NCBI RefSeq assembly: GCF_024623065.1
Contig: NZ_JANJZR010000037.1
Coordinates: 1-40,701 of the forward strand
Reading direction: 5' to 3'
From: Bacteroides acidifaciens
GTDB taxonomy: Bacteria > Bacteroidota > Bacteroidia > Bacteroidales > Bacteroidaceae
Length of the DNA: 40,701 nucleotides
Shown here: one piece after another, positions 1 through 10,078 of the stretch
Position numbering within the stretch: the first letter of the stretch is position 1
Layout of the letters: every line of letters starts with the position of its first letter
The notes under the pieces: model-generated
The model's database searches: none
Told to the model about the DNA's origin: nothing
What the model saw: the letters and a program-made list of their open reading frames with translations, nothing else
Position numbers and translations under genes: made by a program

Positions 1-112
1 GCAGCTTAAGTGTATTTCACTAAAGTTGCGAGTTTTGATTTATATTGAGGGCGTTTTTGAGCTTTTGACACACCCTCATTAGTAAAAGAGTGTTAGCGCC
101 ATTTTTCTATTT

Positions 113-153
113 CAACTAAATAACGTAATTGAAAAATATACGGTATTTAGTTG
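113..153. repeat. Inverted repeat, 10-bp perfect arms
   Basis: CAACTAAATA at 113-122 is exactly complementary to TATTTAGTTG at 144-153, with 21 bp between. There is no T-tract, so it does not look like a terminator. It could be a protein-binding site or the remnant of a mobile-element end; nothing in the window decides this. Confidence 0.5.
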
Positions 154-805
154 TATTTCAGTTTGTTATGCTTAAAATAGCCCTTCTAGAATTGAAAAAA
201 AACAGCGAATCGGGTAAATGGCCGGAAATATTGCAAGGATTCCTAGTTTTATAGTGAAATGTAAAAGATAATTTGATAATATCTCAAAATACATTCGTAA
301 ATAATAGAGTTTATCCTTTATTTTATTGCAACTGCAACTTCTTATATTTACGTTTGTGTATTTGTGATTGTATATTTGTGATTAATACAAGTGTAAACGT
401 ATGATATATGTAATATGTGTTACTGATTTACATATGTATAGTATTGAGTTTACATAAATAAATTACCAATATATAAATGTAGTAGGAGGGTGTTTAACAT
501 TCAATTTTTTACATGTTATTATTATGAATATCAGATATATATACTATTTATTTGACTCTTTACTGTAAATCAATGGTTTATGTATCCGATACTTTTGTAA
601 ACCTTCTCATTTTTAAAGTAAGATATTGATGATAACCTTTTTATTATCAGATGTATAATAGTGTTTTATTAAATATAAAATATTATCATACCAATATAAG
701 ATTTTATTCATTGCACAAACGTAATATTAGAATAGTGAATAGGTAAATACATTTGTGATATTTGTATTTTTATATCTGTGATTTGTTTTTGTGAAGCATA
801 ATATA

Positions 806-842
806 TATCTTTGTAAAGTGATTATATTTATATGTATTTTTG
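806..842 (+). promoter_or_regulatory. Tandem Bacteroidetes promoters of the XRE regulator gene
   Basis: Two -7 elements fit TAnnTTTG: TATCTTTG (806-813) and TATTTTTG (835-842). The first has TTTG at 782-785 with a 20-bp spacer. The second can use the TTTG of the first -7 box (810-813) as its -33 element with a 21-bp spacer. A 7-bp inverted repeat, AGTGATT (817-823) and AATCACT (846-852), brackets the second -7 box. An AAAGG just before the ATG at 889 may act as ribosome binding site. Confidence 0.55.
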
Positions 843-888
843 TGAAATCACTATTTAGTGCATACAATTGTGACTCAATAAAGGTAGT

Positions 889-1359
889 ATGGAAATAAAA
901 GACAGAATCAGAATGATTATGGAGAGGGAGAAAGTTCCCCCCAGGGTTTTTGCTGAAACGATCGGAGTTCAGCAGTCTACTCTTTCTCATATTTTAAATG
1001 ATAGGAATAAACCAAGTCTGGAAGTGGTGATGAAAGTACATCAGACTTATAACTACGTAAATCTTGAATGGTTGCTATATGGAAGAGGTGAAATGTTGAC
1101 TTCTACTGAAGAATCCTCATTGACTTCATCTAATGGTGATTATCAACCTTCTTTGTTTGATGAGAATCCTGTAAATCCGTCCAAAGAGACGATTACTTTG
1201 GAAAATCGCAAGGAAATGGCTTTAAGAAGTACCGAAAATGCTCCTAAAGAGATTGTAAAACAGGAGATTAGATATATAGAAAAGCCTGCTAGGAAAATTA
1301 CTGAAATAAGAATTTTCTTCGATGATAATACATATGAAACGTTTAGACCTGAAAAATAA
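889..1359 (+). CDS. XRE-family helix-turn-helix transcriptional regulator
   Basis: A 156-residue probable DNA-binding regulator. The first ~65 residues form a lambda-repressor-like HTH: residues 18-45 carry the pattern VFAETIGVQQSTLSHILND-RNKPS, followed by a helix ending in WLLYGRGEML, which is typical of Bacteroidales XRE proteins. The middle (about 70-120) is polar and probably disordered. The C-terminus (about 130-156) is a short basic/beta segment, RKITEIRIFFDDNTYETFRP. There is no sensor or enzyme domain. The start at 889 is the first ATG and sits 47 bp behind a good -7 element. pyrK follows with its own promoter, so the gene is probably monocistronic. GTGATT half-sites around the promoter suggest autoregulation, which is an inference. 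The target genes are unknown. Confidence 0.85.
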   Translation: MEIKDRIRMIMEREKVPPRVFAETIGVQQSTLSHILNDRNKPSLEVVMKVHQTYNYVNLEWLLYGRGEMLTSTEESSLTSSNGDYQPSLFDENPVNPSKETITLENRKEMALRSTENAPKEIVKQEIRYIEKPARKITEIRIFFDDNTYETFRPEK

Positions 1360-1391
1360 GTGGTAAAATCGCAGGTTTGGGCAAATTCCTG

Positions 1392-1399
1392 TATCTTTG
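1392..1399 (+). promoter_or_regulatory. -7 promoter element of pyrK-pyrD
   Basis: TATCTTTG followed by CACC matches the Bacteroidetes sigma-ABfr -7 element TAnnTTTG and lies 38 bp before the pyrK ATG. The nearest upstream TTTG (1376-1379) is only 12 bp away, shorter than the usual ~19-21 bp, so the -33 element is weak or absent. Confidence 0.6.
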
Positions 1400-1437
1400 C
1401 ACCCGGAATACGAATTTATATTTTTTATATCCAATAC

Positions 1438-2214
1438 ATGAAGAAATTTATTTTAGATTTGACGGTTACTGAGAATATCAGACTGCATGCCAATTATGTA
1501 TTGCTGAAACTGACCTCTCAATCGTTACTGCCCGAAATGTTACCAGGGCAGTTTGCCGAACTCCGGGTGGACGGATCGCTTACCACATTTCTGCGTCGCC
1601 CTATTTCTATTAATTTTGTCGATAAACAACGAAATGAAGTATGGTTTCTGATCCAATTGGTTGGAGACGGAACAAGGCGCTTGGCAGAGATAAAGCCAGG
1701 TGATGTAATCAATACCATACTTCCATTGGGAAATGGCTACACGATGCCTCAGATGCCTTCTGATAAGCTTTTGTTAGTTGGTGGTGGTGTCGGTACGGCT
1801 CCTATGCTATATTTGGGTGAACAATTAGTCAAAAATGGTCATAAACCTACATTCCTTTTAGGGGCACGTAGCGATAAGGACTTGTTGCAACTGGAGGAGT
1901 TTGCTAAATATGGTGAAGTGTACACTACTACGGAAGATGGCAGTCATGGAGAAAAAGGATATGTCACCCAACATTCTATACTAAATAAGGTACGATTCGA
2001 GCAGATTTACACATGTGGTCCTAAACCTATGATGATGGCGGTGGCAAAATATGCCAAAAGTAATCAGATAGAATGTGAAGTCTCTTTGGAAAATACAATG
2101 GCTTGTGGTATCGGAGCATGCTTATGTTGTGTGGAAAATACGACAGAAGGTCACTTGTGTGTGTGTAAAGAGGGCCCTGTTTTTAATATAAATAAACTAC
2201 TATGGCAGATTTAA
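1438..2214 (+). CDS. pyrK: Dihydroorotate dehydrogenase B electron transfer subunit
   Basis: A 258-residue FAD and [2Fe-2S] protein that passes electrons from the PyrD flavin to NAD+ in class 1B dihydroorotate dehydrogenase (pyrimidine synthesis, cytoplasm). Residues 1-100 are the ferredoxin-reductase FAD domain, with the RRPISI flavin motif at 53-58. Residues 110-205 are the NAD domain, with GGGVGTAP at 115-122 and the CGPKPMM loop near 193. The C-terminal cluster cysteines are at about 223, 228, 231 and 243. The frame stays open back to 1360, but ATG 1438 is preferred: it gives the family length and lies just behind the -7 element at 1392. The stop overlaps the start of pyrD by 13 bp, so the two subunits are probably translationally coupled. 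Confidence 0.95.
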   Translation: MKKFILDLTVTENIRLHANYVLLKLTSQSLLPEMLPGQFAELRVDGSLTTFLRRPISINFVDKQRNEVWFLIQLVGDGTRRLAEIKPGDVINTILPLGNGYTMPQMPSDKLLLVGGGVGTAPMLYLGEQLVKNGHKPTFLLGARSDKDLLQLEEFAKYGEVYTTTEDGSHGEKGYVTQHSILNKVRFEQIYTCGPKPMMMAVAKYAKSNQIECEVSLENTMACGIGACLCCVENTTEGHLCVCKEGPVFNINKLLWQI

Positions 2215-3113
2215 GTGTAAATATTGGTGAATTACAAATGAAGAATCCGGTGATGACAGCATCCGGTACATTTGGATATGGTGAAGAGTTCTCAGATTTC
2301 ATTGATATAGCGCGAATAGGCGGTATTATTGTAAAAGGGACTACTCTTCACAAACGTGAAGGAAATCCTTATCCGCGTATGGCCGAAACTCCTTCGGGTA
2401 TGTTAAACGCTGTAGGACTGCAGAATAAGGGTGTTGACTACTTTGTAGAGCATATATATCCCCGCATAAAAGACATACAAACGAATATGATTGTAAACGT
2501 TTCGGGGTCTGCTATCGAGGATTATGTGAAAACAGCCGAAATTATTAATGAACTTGACAAAATTCCTGCCATAGAACTAAATATCTCTTGTCCTAATGTG
2601 AAGCAAGGTGGTATGGCTTTTGGTGTGTCAGCAAAAGGTGCGTCAGAAGTGGTGAAAGCGGTGCGTGCTGCTTACAAAAAGACACTTATCGTAAAACTCT
2701 CTCCGAATGTCACTGATATCACTGAAATAGCGCGCGCAGCGGAAGAAAGTGGTGCAGATAGTGTGTCATTAATCAATACATTGCTGGGAATGGCTATTGA
2801 TGCGGAGCGTAGACGCCCTATTTTGTCGACTGTAACAGGCGGAATGTCTGGAGCTGCCGTCAAACCTATCGCATTACGTATGGTATGGCAAGTTGCTAAA
2901 TCGGTAAATATTCCTGTCATTGGTTTGGGTGGTATTATGGATTGGAAAGATGCGGTTGAGTTTATGCTTGCAGGTGCATCTGCTATCCAGATTGGTACGG
3001 CAAATTTCATAGATCCGGCTGTTACTGTCAAAGTTGAAGATGGTATAAATAATTACTTAGATAGACACGGATATAAGTCAGTGAAGGATATTATTGGTGC
3101 GCTTGAGGTATAA
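2202..3113 (+). CDS. pyrD: Dihydroorotate dehydrogenase B catalytic subunit
   Basis: A 303-residue FMN TIM-barrel enzyme that oxidises dihydroorotate to orotate, the fourth step of UMP synthesis. Class 1B is shown by the catalytic cysteine C130 in ELNISCPN (class 2 enzymes use serine), by the length, and by the pyrK gene directly upstream. Other visible landmarks are [10 protein letters not shown] near the N-terminus, the substrate loop NAVGLQNKG (about 69-77), and the phosphate-binding loops IGLGGI and IQIGTANF near the C-terminus. The ATG at 2202 lies inside the end of pyrK. Transcription ends at the hairpin at 3274-3316. Confidence 0.97.
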   Translation: MADLSVNIGELQMKNPVMTASGTFGYGEEFSDFIDIARIGGIIVKGTTLHKREGNPYPRMAETPSGMLNAVGLQNKGVDYFVEHIYPRIKDIQTNMIVNVSGSAIEDYVKTAEIINELDKIPAIELNISCPNVKQGGMAFGVSAKGASEVVKAVRAAYKKTLIVKLSPNVTDITEIARAAEESGADSVSLINTLLGMAIDAERRRPILSTVTGGMSGAAVKPIALRMVWQVAKSVNIPVIGLGGIMDWKDAVEFMLAGASAIQIGTANFIDPAVTVKVEDGINNYLDRHGYKSVKDIIGALEV

Positions 3114-3273
3114 TGATAAACTTACAATAACCATTCGCATGGAATTAGCTAGAAAAATGCTATTTTCTTTCTGAATATCGAAGGATGGAATCAGCCCGAA
3201 AGATAATGGTTGAAAAGAAATTTTCGTTAGGGGGAAAGAATGGCAAGTGAAGTTTTCAAGCGATGGACATAAT

Positions 3274-3316
3274 AAAAACGACGGTGAGAAATAAGCAAAT
3301 CATCACCGTCGTTTTT
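3274..3316. terminator. Bidirectional terminator between pyrD and trmD
   Basis: AAAAACGACGGTGA (3274-3287) pairs perfectly with TCACCGTCGTTTTT (3303-3316): a 14-bp stem with a 15-nt loop, with A-runs on one side and T-runs on the other. It sits between convergent genes and can therefore serve both. The preceding 160 bp (3114-3273) shows nothing else. Confidence 0.9.
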
Positions 3317-3349
3317 ATTTACATTCTGTTTTTATTTACCATTCTGTTT

Positions 3350-4027
3350 TTATTCATCTAATAAGTCAGGGCGAAGTTTTCTGGTACGTTCCAAGGACTG
3401 TTGCAACTCCCATTCTTTAATCTTTGCTTCGTGACCGGACAATAGAATATCGGGGACTTTCCACCCTTTATAATCAGCAGGGCGTGTATATACCGGTGCT
3501 GCCAGCAAGTTGTCCTGGAAAGAATCGGAAAGTGCGGATTGTTCGTCAGAGATAACTCCGGGAATGATACGCACGATAGCATCAGCCATGACCGCTGCGG
3601 CTAGTTCGCCACCTGTCAAGACATAATCTCCGATACTTATTTCTTTGGTGATTAGATGTTCGCGGATGCGATAATCAATCCCTTTGAAATGTCCGCAAAG
3701 TATAATAAGGTTTTGCGCTAAGGAAAGGCTGTTGGCCATTGGTTGGTTGAATTGTTCTCCGTCGGGGGTTGTGAAGATTACTTCGTCATACTCCCGCTCT
3801 GCCTTGAGAGTGTTGATACAACGCTCGATGGGTTCTATTTTCATAACCATTCCGGCAAAACCGCCAAAAGGGTAATCATCGACACGACGGTATTTATCTT
3901 CGGTATAGTCGCGCAGATTGTGAATATGTATTTCTGCAAGTCCCTTATTCTGAGCCCGTTTCATAATAGAACAATTGAAGAAACCTTCAATCATCTCGGG
4001 TAAAACTGTTATAATATCAATACGCAT
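3350..4027 (-). CDS. trmD: tRNA (guanine-N1-)-methyltransferase
   Basis: A 225-residue SPOUT-fold enzyme that methylates G37 of tRNAs with SAM and prevents +1 frameshifts. It begins [12 protein letters not shown]. The trefoil-knot SAM site is visible as [11 protein letters not shown] and [14 protein letters not shown], and the catalytic-aspartate region as [15 protein letters not shown]. The frame is open for another 81 codons upstream, but those run through the ligA promoter and have no family similarity, so ATG 4027 is the start. It is divergent from ligA; the two promoters lie in the 74-bp gap. Confidence 0.96.
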   Translation of the reverse strand: MRIDIITVLPEMIEGFFNCSIMKRAQNKGLAEIHIHNLRDYTEDKYRRVDDYPFGGFAGMVMKIEPIERCINTLKAEREYDEVIFTTPDGEQFNQPMANSLSLAQNLIILCGHFKGIDYRIREHLITKEISIGDYVLTGGELAAAVMADAIVRIIPGVISDEQSALSDSFQDNLLAAPVYTRPADYKGWKVPDILLSGHEAKIKEWELQQSLERTRKLRPDLLDE

Positions 4028-4043
4028 AATCTTTAATTTTTCG

Positions 4044-4051
4044 CAAAAGTA
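4044..4051 (-). promoter_or_regulatory. -7 promoter element of trmD
   Basis: Minus-strand TACTTTTG (plus-strand CAAAAGTA), followed by CG, lies 16 bp before the trmD ATG. It fits TAnnTTTG exactly. No clear -33 TTTG is seen. Confidence 0.6.
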
Positions 4052-4068
4052 CAAATATTCAAAGATAA

Positions 4069-6102
<2,034 letters not shown>

Positions 6103-6119
6103 GATAAGAAAAATATTCG

Positions 6120-6127
6120 TACTTTTG
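6120..6127 (+). promoter_or_regulatory. -7 promoter element of dapA
   Basis: TACTTTTG, followed by CGG, fits TAnnTTTG exactly and lies 34 bp before the dapA ATG, in the short gap behind ligA. Confidence 0.55.
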
Positions 6128-6161
6128 CGGCTTAATAAATTAGAGATTATAATTAAAACTC

Positions 6162-7055
6162 ATGATACAGACTAAATTGAAAGGAATGGGGGTAGCACTG
6201 ATTACTCCTTTCAAAGAGGATGAGAGCGTTGACTATGACGCATTGATGCGCATGGTGGACTATCTATTACAGAATAATGCGGATTTTTTGTGTGTGCTGG
6301 GAACTACAGCCGAAACACCAACTCTTACTGAGGAAGAAAAGAAAACCATAAAAAAGATGGTGATTGACCGCGTTAATGGAAGGATTCCTATTCTGTTGGG
6401 TGTAGGTGGTAATAATACTCGTGCTATTGTAGAAACATTGAAAAACGATGATTTCACGGGGGTTGACGCTATATTGTCTGTTGTGCCATATTATAACAAG
6501 CCTTCACAGGAAGGTATTTACCAGCATTATAAGGCTATTGCCGAAGCAACCGAGCTTCCTATCGTGCTGTATAATGTTCCGGGGCGTACGGGTGTAAATA
6601 TGACCGCTGAGACTACTTTGCGTATTGCACGTGATTTCGATAATGTAATTGCTATAAAAGAAGCATCCGGTAACATCACGCAAATGGATGATATCATCAA
6701 GAATAAGCCGGAAAACTTCAATGTAATCTCCGGTGATGATGGTATTACTTTCCCTCTTATAACTTTGGGGGCTGTTGGCGTTATTTCGGTTATCGGTAAT
6801 GCTTTTCCCCGTGAGTTTAGCCGTATGACTCGTTTGGCACTTCAAGGAGATTTTGCTAATGCACTGACTATTCATCACAGATTCACTGAATTATTCAATC
6901 TGTTATTTGTAGATGGAAATCCTGCTGGAGTAAAATCAATGTTGAACGCTATGGGAATGATTGAAAATAAACTTCGATTACCACTGGTTCCTACCCGTAT
7001 TACTACATTTGAAGCAATACGTAAGATTTTGAATGAATTGAATATAAAATGCTGA
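6162..7055 (+). CDS. dapA: 4-Hydroxy-tetrahydrodipicolinate synthase
   Basis: A 297-residue class I aldolase TIM barrel that condenses pyruvate with aspartate semialdehyde, the first committed step to diaminopimelate (peptidoglycan) and lysine. The Schiff-base lysine is K166 in AIKEASGN. The catalytic tyrosine is Y137 in VLYNVPGRTG. The pyruvate-binding loop GTTAET starts at G47; most DapA proteins have GTTGE here, so A50 is a mild variation. Length and the ATG start are as expected for the family. The gene stands between its own promoter and a terminator, so it is probably monocistronic. Confidence 0.96.
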   Translation: MIQTKLKGMGVALITPFKEDESVDYDALMRMVDYLLQNNADFLCVLGTTAETPTLTEEEKKTIKKMVIDRVNGRIPILLGVGGNNTRAIVETLKNDDFTGVDAILSVVPYYNKPSQEGIYQHYKAIAEATELPIVLYNVPGRTGVNMTAETTLRIARDFDNVIAIKEASGNITQMDDIIKNKPENFNVISGDDGITFPLITLGAVGVISVIGNAFPREFSRMTRLALQGDFANALTIHHRFTELFNLLFVDGNPAGVKSMLNAMGMIENKLRLPLVPTRITTFEAIRKILNELNIKC

Positions 7056-7101
7056 TTTAAATATTAATCCTTGACGAATTAAACGTATTTTTTATTTCTT
7101 T

Positions 7102-7131
7102 AATAAGGGAAGCCTTTGAGCTTCCCTTATT
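7102..7131 (+). terminator. Terminator after dapA
   Basis: AATAAGGGAAGC (7102-7113) pairs perfectly with GCTTCCCTTATT (7120-7131) around a 6-nt loop. The T-run after the stem is short, so the fold is certain but the efficiency is not. Confidence 0.75.
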
Positions 7132-7233
7132 CTTGATATTCTGCCCCAGAAAAAATAATAATATTTTCGACCCAAGCCGATGAGGGTGTCAAAATGGGCT
7201 ACCCCTGAATTCTTCGATGAAATGGGGGAATAA

Positions 7234-7265
7234 AAAATCCTCTACAAATAAATGCAGAGGATTTT
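7234..7265 (-). terminator. Terminator of the tRNA-Arg cluster
   Basis: AAAATCCTCT (7234-7243) pairs with AGAGGATTTT (7256-7265). Read on the minus strand, the stem is followed by a T-run (plus-strand A-run 7232-7237), directly behind the last tRNA gene. Confidence 0.8.
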
Positions 7266-7266
7266 G

Positions 7267-7340
7267 TGATCGCGACAGGATTCAAACCTGTAACCGGCTG
7301 ATCCGTAGTCAGCTACTCTATTCAGTTGAGCTACGCGACC
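7267..7340 (-). tRNA. tRNA-Arg (anticodon ACG), copy 3 in transcript order
   Basis: A 74-nt cloverleaf on the minus strand starting GGTCGCG and ending CGCGATC plus the discriminator A. The anticodon arm is GCTGA-CTACGGA-TCAGC, giving anticodon ACG (read as ICG after deamination; decodes CGU, CGC and CGA). The T arm is ACAGG-TTTGAAT-CCTGT. No CCA is encoded. It is identical to the copy at 7454-7527. Confidence 0.95.
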
Positions 7341-7359
7341 CAATACGTATTTTCTTTAG

Positions 7360-7433
7360 TGACCGCGACAGGATTCAAACCTGTAACCGGCTGATCCGTA
7401 GTCAGCTACTCTATTCAGTTGAGCTACGCGGCC
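7360..7433 (-). tRNA. tRNA-Arg (anticodon ACG), copy 2, with a compensatory acceptor pair
   Basis: Same 74-nt tRNA as its neighbours except for two positions: the acceptor stem reads GGCCGCG/CGCGGTC where the others read GGTCGCG/CGCGATC. The third pair is C-G instead of T-A, so pairing is kept. It is separated from its neighbours by 19 and 20 bp. Confidence 0.95.
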
Positions 7434-7453
7434 TTTTTGTTAAACAAAATATG

Positions 7454-7527
7454 TGATCGCGACAGGATTCAAACCTGTAACCGGCTGATCCGTAGTCAGC
7501 TACTCTATTCAGTTGAGCTACGCGACC
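7454..7527 (-). tRNA. tRNA-Arg (anticodon ACG), copy 1 (promoter-proximal)
   Basis: A 74-nt cloverleaf with anticodon ACG in the loop CTACGGA, identical to the copy at 7267-7340. It is first in the three-tRNA transcript, 21 bp behind the -7 element at 7549-7556. No CCA is encoded. Confidence 0.95.
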
Positions 7528-7548
7528 ATTGTTTTGTTTTAACGGGTG

Positions 7549-7556
7549 CAAAGATA
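7549..7556 (-). promoter_or_regulatory. -7 promoter element of the tRNA-Arg cluster
   Basis: Minus-strand TATCTTTG followed by CACCCG. It fits TAnnTTTG and stands just upstream of the first tRNA. A TTG on the minus strand within AGCAAGCG lies about 22 bp further up and may be the -33 element. Confidence 0.65.
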
Positions 7557-7607
7557 CGGACTTTTCCCGAAATAGCAAGCGTTTCAATGTTTTTTTTTGT
7601 AGAAAAA

Positions 7608-9908
7608 TTATTCTATGAACCGACAATTGAATAGTTGCCAACCTATGCTTAATCCGACATTCCACTCTCTTTTCGGTGAGCTATAATGATTTACATATGC
7701 GGAAATGTCTCCAAACGGCAGTTGGCACACAACAGAAATTTCTCCTAAATATTCGAATTTAGAGAAAGCTTTTCCATAGTATGCTTTATTTAGCGAATTT
7801 CTTTCAATCGGATATATAGGCATAAAGCCATAAAATTCTCCTCGCAGATGGAACATTTGGTTTAAACGATAAACAGGGCGAATTCCGGCGCTTACGAATT
7901 GATTAGCGCGAAATGCTTCATTATAGGTCATTTTACTGTGCAGTGTAGGAGAAAATTCTCCAGCTTGCATCATTGTTGCTGTATAGTTTTCTGAGAAGTT
8001 CTTAGACGCATACAATGCCTTTAAGTACCATCCCAGTACCCAATGTTCACTCATATTATGATATTTCTCTTTCATGTAGGATAATTGCAACCAGGAATGA
8101 TGTTCTTTATTGCTTCCCTCAGCGGTATTCCCTTCACCTGGATAGAAACGCTCTCTTCCTGCGAAAATTTGAGCAACAAGAGCCTCTCTGTATCCACGTG
8201 TCGGATATTGTCGAGAGTTCAGTGTGCTTCCGTTAAAACTGATTGAACCACCAAATAAATCATAACGGCTTTTGTCGAATTTGTCATTTCCAAAGTCAAT
8301 AACGCTTTTCTGGAAATACTTATCCTCTATTTTAGCAATTCCTATTCCAAATTCAGCTCGCTTGCTCGAAAGAAAAGGCAGACCTACCTGCAATTTCAAA
8401 AATCGTTCGTCTTTTTGATTGAAGGCAGGTTTATCATTTCTTGAGAAGAGCTTGTCTTTTTTAAAATAGTCGAAAGTACTTATTGAACCTATAAGGCGAT
8501 ACGATGTAGGAATAGCTGTGGCAAAGTCTATCTTTGCCATAAATTGGACATTGTTGTACACCTTACCAAGTTGTCCATCAAGAATAAACTCCTTGGCATA
8601 GTAGTTTAAGTCCTGGTAGCTCAGTCCTAAATAAATTTGATTGGAATTGGAAGTGGATATATTGCCACCCAGTCTTACAGCGAAGTTTTTCTCTAGTTTA
8701 ACTTTTAAATGAAGGTCGTAAGTGTCATCTTCAGGATTGTAAATAGCATGAGGGATGATTTCAGAAATCATTTTATCCGAAAGTAATCTGAAATATCCCT
8801 GCTTTAAATCCTCATAGGTGAATTTTTTGTTGTCTGATTTATGAAATTCTTTTTTAATATAAGCTTGTTGTTGGGGATTAGCTCCGTCAATAATGATATT
8901 CTTGAAGCGCAATTCGGGAAAATTACTTCGGTACACCATTCTTCTTAAACGTATATTATCAAAGTTGACACATCGATGGATGCGACTTTTGATTGAGTCC
9001 ATCATGCTGATGGTGCGATTGTATCCTATATCATGCAGTTCATCAATACGTTGGAAATCCATAAGATTAACATTGTCATATTTGAATGTCATTGAAATCC
9101 CCACTGAGTCAGGAATAGAATAATCGGTTTTTTGCATCACCATATTTTCTATTTGGCTCATAAGGTCATCTTCTTTAGGCTTGGTAGGGTTGGTTGAAAC
9201 GACACTTCCTATAATAATGTCCGGATGGAAATCGTCTTTCATGACATCTGTGGGAAAATTATTATAAATCCCACCATCATAAGCTAATACATTGTCTATC
9301 TCAATAGGTTTAAACATGAATGGGAAACTCATTGAAGCTCTGACTGCGTCTCCCAAGTCTCCATTTCTCATTATTAATTGCTTTTTATTGTACACATCGG
9401 ACGCAATACAGCGAAAAGGTACGAAAAGCTTATCAAAATCTCCTTTGCAAGCAGCTGTGGCGCGTGCATACAGGTCTACAAAAACAAGATTCATCTGGAT
9501 CGGATTTACCACACTGGTGGGCAGAAACTGAGGTTTCAGGTTTTTTAGCGAATCCTTGAATGAAAAACGTATATTGAAGAACTCAGGAGTGGGGAGATTT
9601 TTTTTGAAATGATATACATATTTTTCTTCCACTTCTCCGGAATACCATCGTTTGAAATCTTCGGATTTTAGGAGTTCCACCATATCATCAGGGGAGTATC
9701 CCATGGCGTATAAGGAGCCGACGATGGCCCCCATAGAAGTCCCCGCAATGTAGTCAATGGGGATATTGTTTTCTTCCAAAGCGCGAATAATACCGATATG
9801 TGTCAATCCTTTTGCACCGCCACCGCTTAATACAAGTCCCACTTTCTGAGCGTGGATAGCAGGGATGGCCAGCCATAAAGTAATTAACCCTAAAAGAATT
9901 TTTCTCAT
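7608..9908 (-). CDS. Patatin-like phospholipase with POTRA and outer-membrane barrel (PlpD/type Vd-like)
   Basis: A 766-residue predicted exported lipase anchored in the outer membrane. Residues 1-20 are a signal peptide ending AIHAQ. The patatin domain (about 22-310) has the oxyanion loop GGGAKG (29-34), the nucleophile S58 in GTSMG and the catalytic aspartate D211 in DGGIYNN, so the Ser-Asp dyad is intact. Residues ~333-406 resemble one POTRA repeat (RFKNIIIDGAN...). Residues ~407-766 are rich in alternating aromatic strands like a 16-strand Omp85/D15 barrel. The frame extends 18 codons further, but ATG 9908 directly precedes the signal peptide and follows the -7 element at 9950. Substrate is unknown. 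By analogy with PlpD and FplA, the lipase domain may be carried to the cell surface; that is inference. Confidence 0.9.
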   Translation of the reverse strand: MRKILLGLITLWLAIPAIHAQKVGLVLSGGGAKGLTHIGIIRALEENNIPIDYIAGTSMGAIVGSLYAMGYSPDDMVELLKSEDFKRWYSGEVEEKYVYHFKKNLPTPEFFNIRFSFKDSLKNLKPQFLPTSVVNPIQMNLVFVDLYARATAACKGDFDKLFVPFRCIASDVYNKKQLIMRNGDLGDAVRASMSFPFMFKPIEIDNVLAYDGGIYNNFPTDVMKDDFHPDIIIGSVVSTNPTKPKEDDLMSQIENMVMQKTDYSIPDSVGISMTFKYDNVNLMDFQRIDELHDIGYNRTISMMDSIKSRIHRCVNFDNIRLRRMVYRSNFPELRFKNIIIDGANPQQQAYIKKEFHKSDNKKFTYEDLKQGYFRLLSDKMISEIIPHAIYNPEDDTYDLHLKVKLEKNFAVRLGGNISTSNSNQIYLGLSYQDLNYYAKEFILDGQLGKVYNNVQFMAKIDFATAIPTSYRLIGSISTFDYFKKDKLFSRNDKPAFNQKDERFLKLQVGLPFLSSKRAEFGIGIAKIEDKYFQKSVIDFGNDKFDKSRYDLFGGSISFNGSTLNSRQYPTRGYREALVAQIFAGRERFYPGEGNTAEGSNKEHHSWLQLSYMKEKYHNMSEHWVLGWYLKALYASKNFSENYTATMMQAGEFSPTLHSKMTYNEAFRANQFVSAGIRPVYRLNQMFHLRGEFYGFMPIYPIERNSLNKAYYGKAFSKFEYLGEISVVCQLPFGDISAYVNHYSSPKREWNVGLSIGWQLFNCRFIE

Positions 9909-9949
9909 AACCTGAATCAAGCAATTGCTATTTCTGTTTATTAAGTGTT

Positions 9950-9957
9950 CAAATATA
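9950..9957 (-). promoter_or_regulatory. -7 promoter element of the patatin gene
   Basis: Minus-strand TATATTTG, 41 bp before the ATG at 9908. It fits TAnnTTTG. Confidence 0.5.
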
Positions 9958-10004
9958 TACAATACTTTTCAATTTATCGATATTTTGCCGGTCGTTTTAA
10001 AATG

Positions 10005-10048
10005 AAAAAGAGCATTACAACGTATGTTTAACGTTGAATGCTCTTTTT
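10005..10048 (-). terminator. Long hairpin terminator after htpG
   Basis: AAAAAGAGCATT (10005-10016) pairs with AATGCTCTTTTT (10037-10048), and inside it CAACGT (10018-10023) pairs with ACGTTG (10031-10036). The result is an 18-bp stem with one bulged A and a 7-nt loop. It lies 30 bp behind the htpG stop and has T/A runs on both sides, so it may also shield the divergent patatin promoter region. Confidence 0.85.
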
Positions 10049-10078
10049 GAGTTATGCAATGTATTTAAAGGGGCGATT

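Larger units (their letters stand above)
1..888. other. AT-rich intergenic region upstream of XRE regulator
   Basis: No credible reading frame on either strand. The stretch is very AT-rich. It holds a 10-bp perfect inverted repeat (113-122 and 144-153), a degenerate hairpin with a GAGGG/CCCTC base at about 48-77, two direct copies of TATTTGTGATT (359-369 and 373-383), and several sequences fitting the Bacteroidetes -7 element TAnnTTTG (371-378, 590-597, 806-813, 835-842). Only the last two are close enough to the following gene to be its promoter. The rest has no function I can assign. Confidence 0.6.

Noticed and set aside
727..990. 87-codon minus-strand frame over the XRE promoter
   Set aside because: Low-complexity AT-rich translation overlapping a well-supported gene; no homology recognised.
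1360..1437. 26-codon N-terminal extension of pyrK
   Set aside because: It covers the -7 promoter element, would begin at a non-ATG codon and exceeds the family length.
7267..7527. Three ~74-bp direct repeats with ~19-20 bp spacers, superficially CRISPR-like
   Set aside because: Each repeat folds as a complete tRNA-Arg cloverleaf, and the unit is too long and the spacers too short for a CRISPR array.
7217..7634. Overlapping plus-strand frames with repeated peptide DRDRIQTCNRLIRSQLLYS
   Set aside because: They are the antisense of the tRNA genes; the peptide repeat only reflects the tandem tRNAs.
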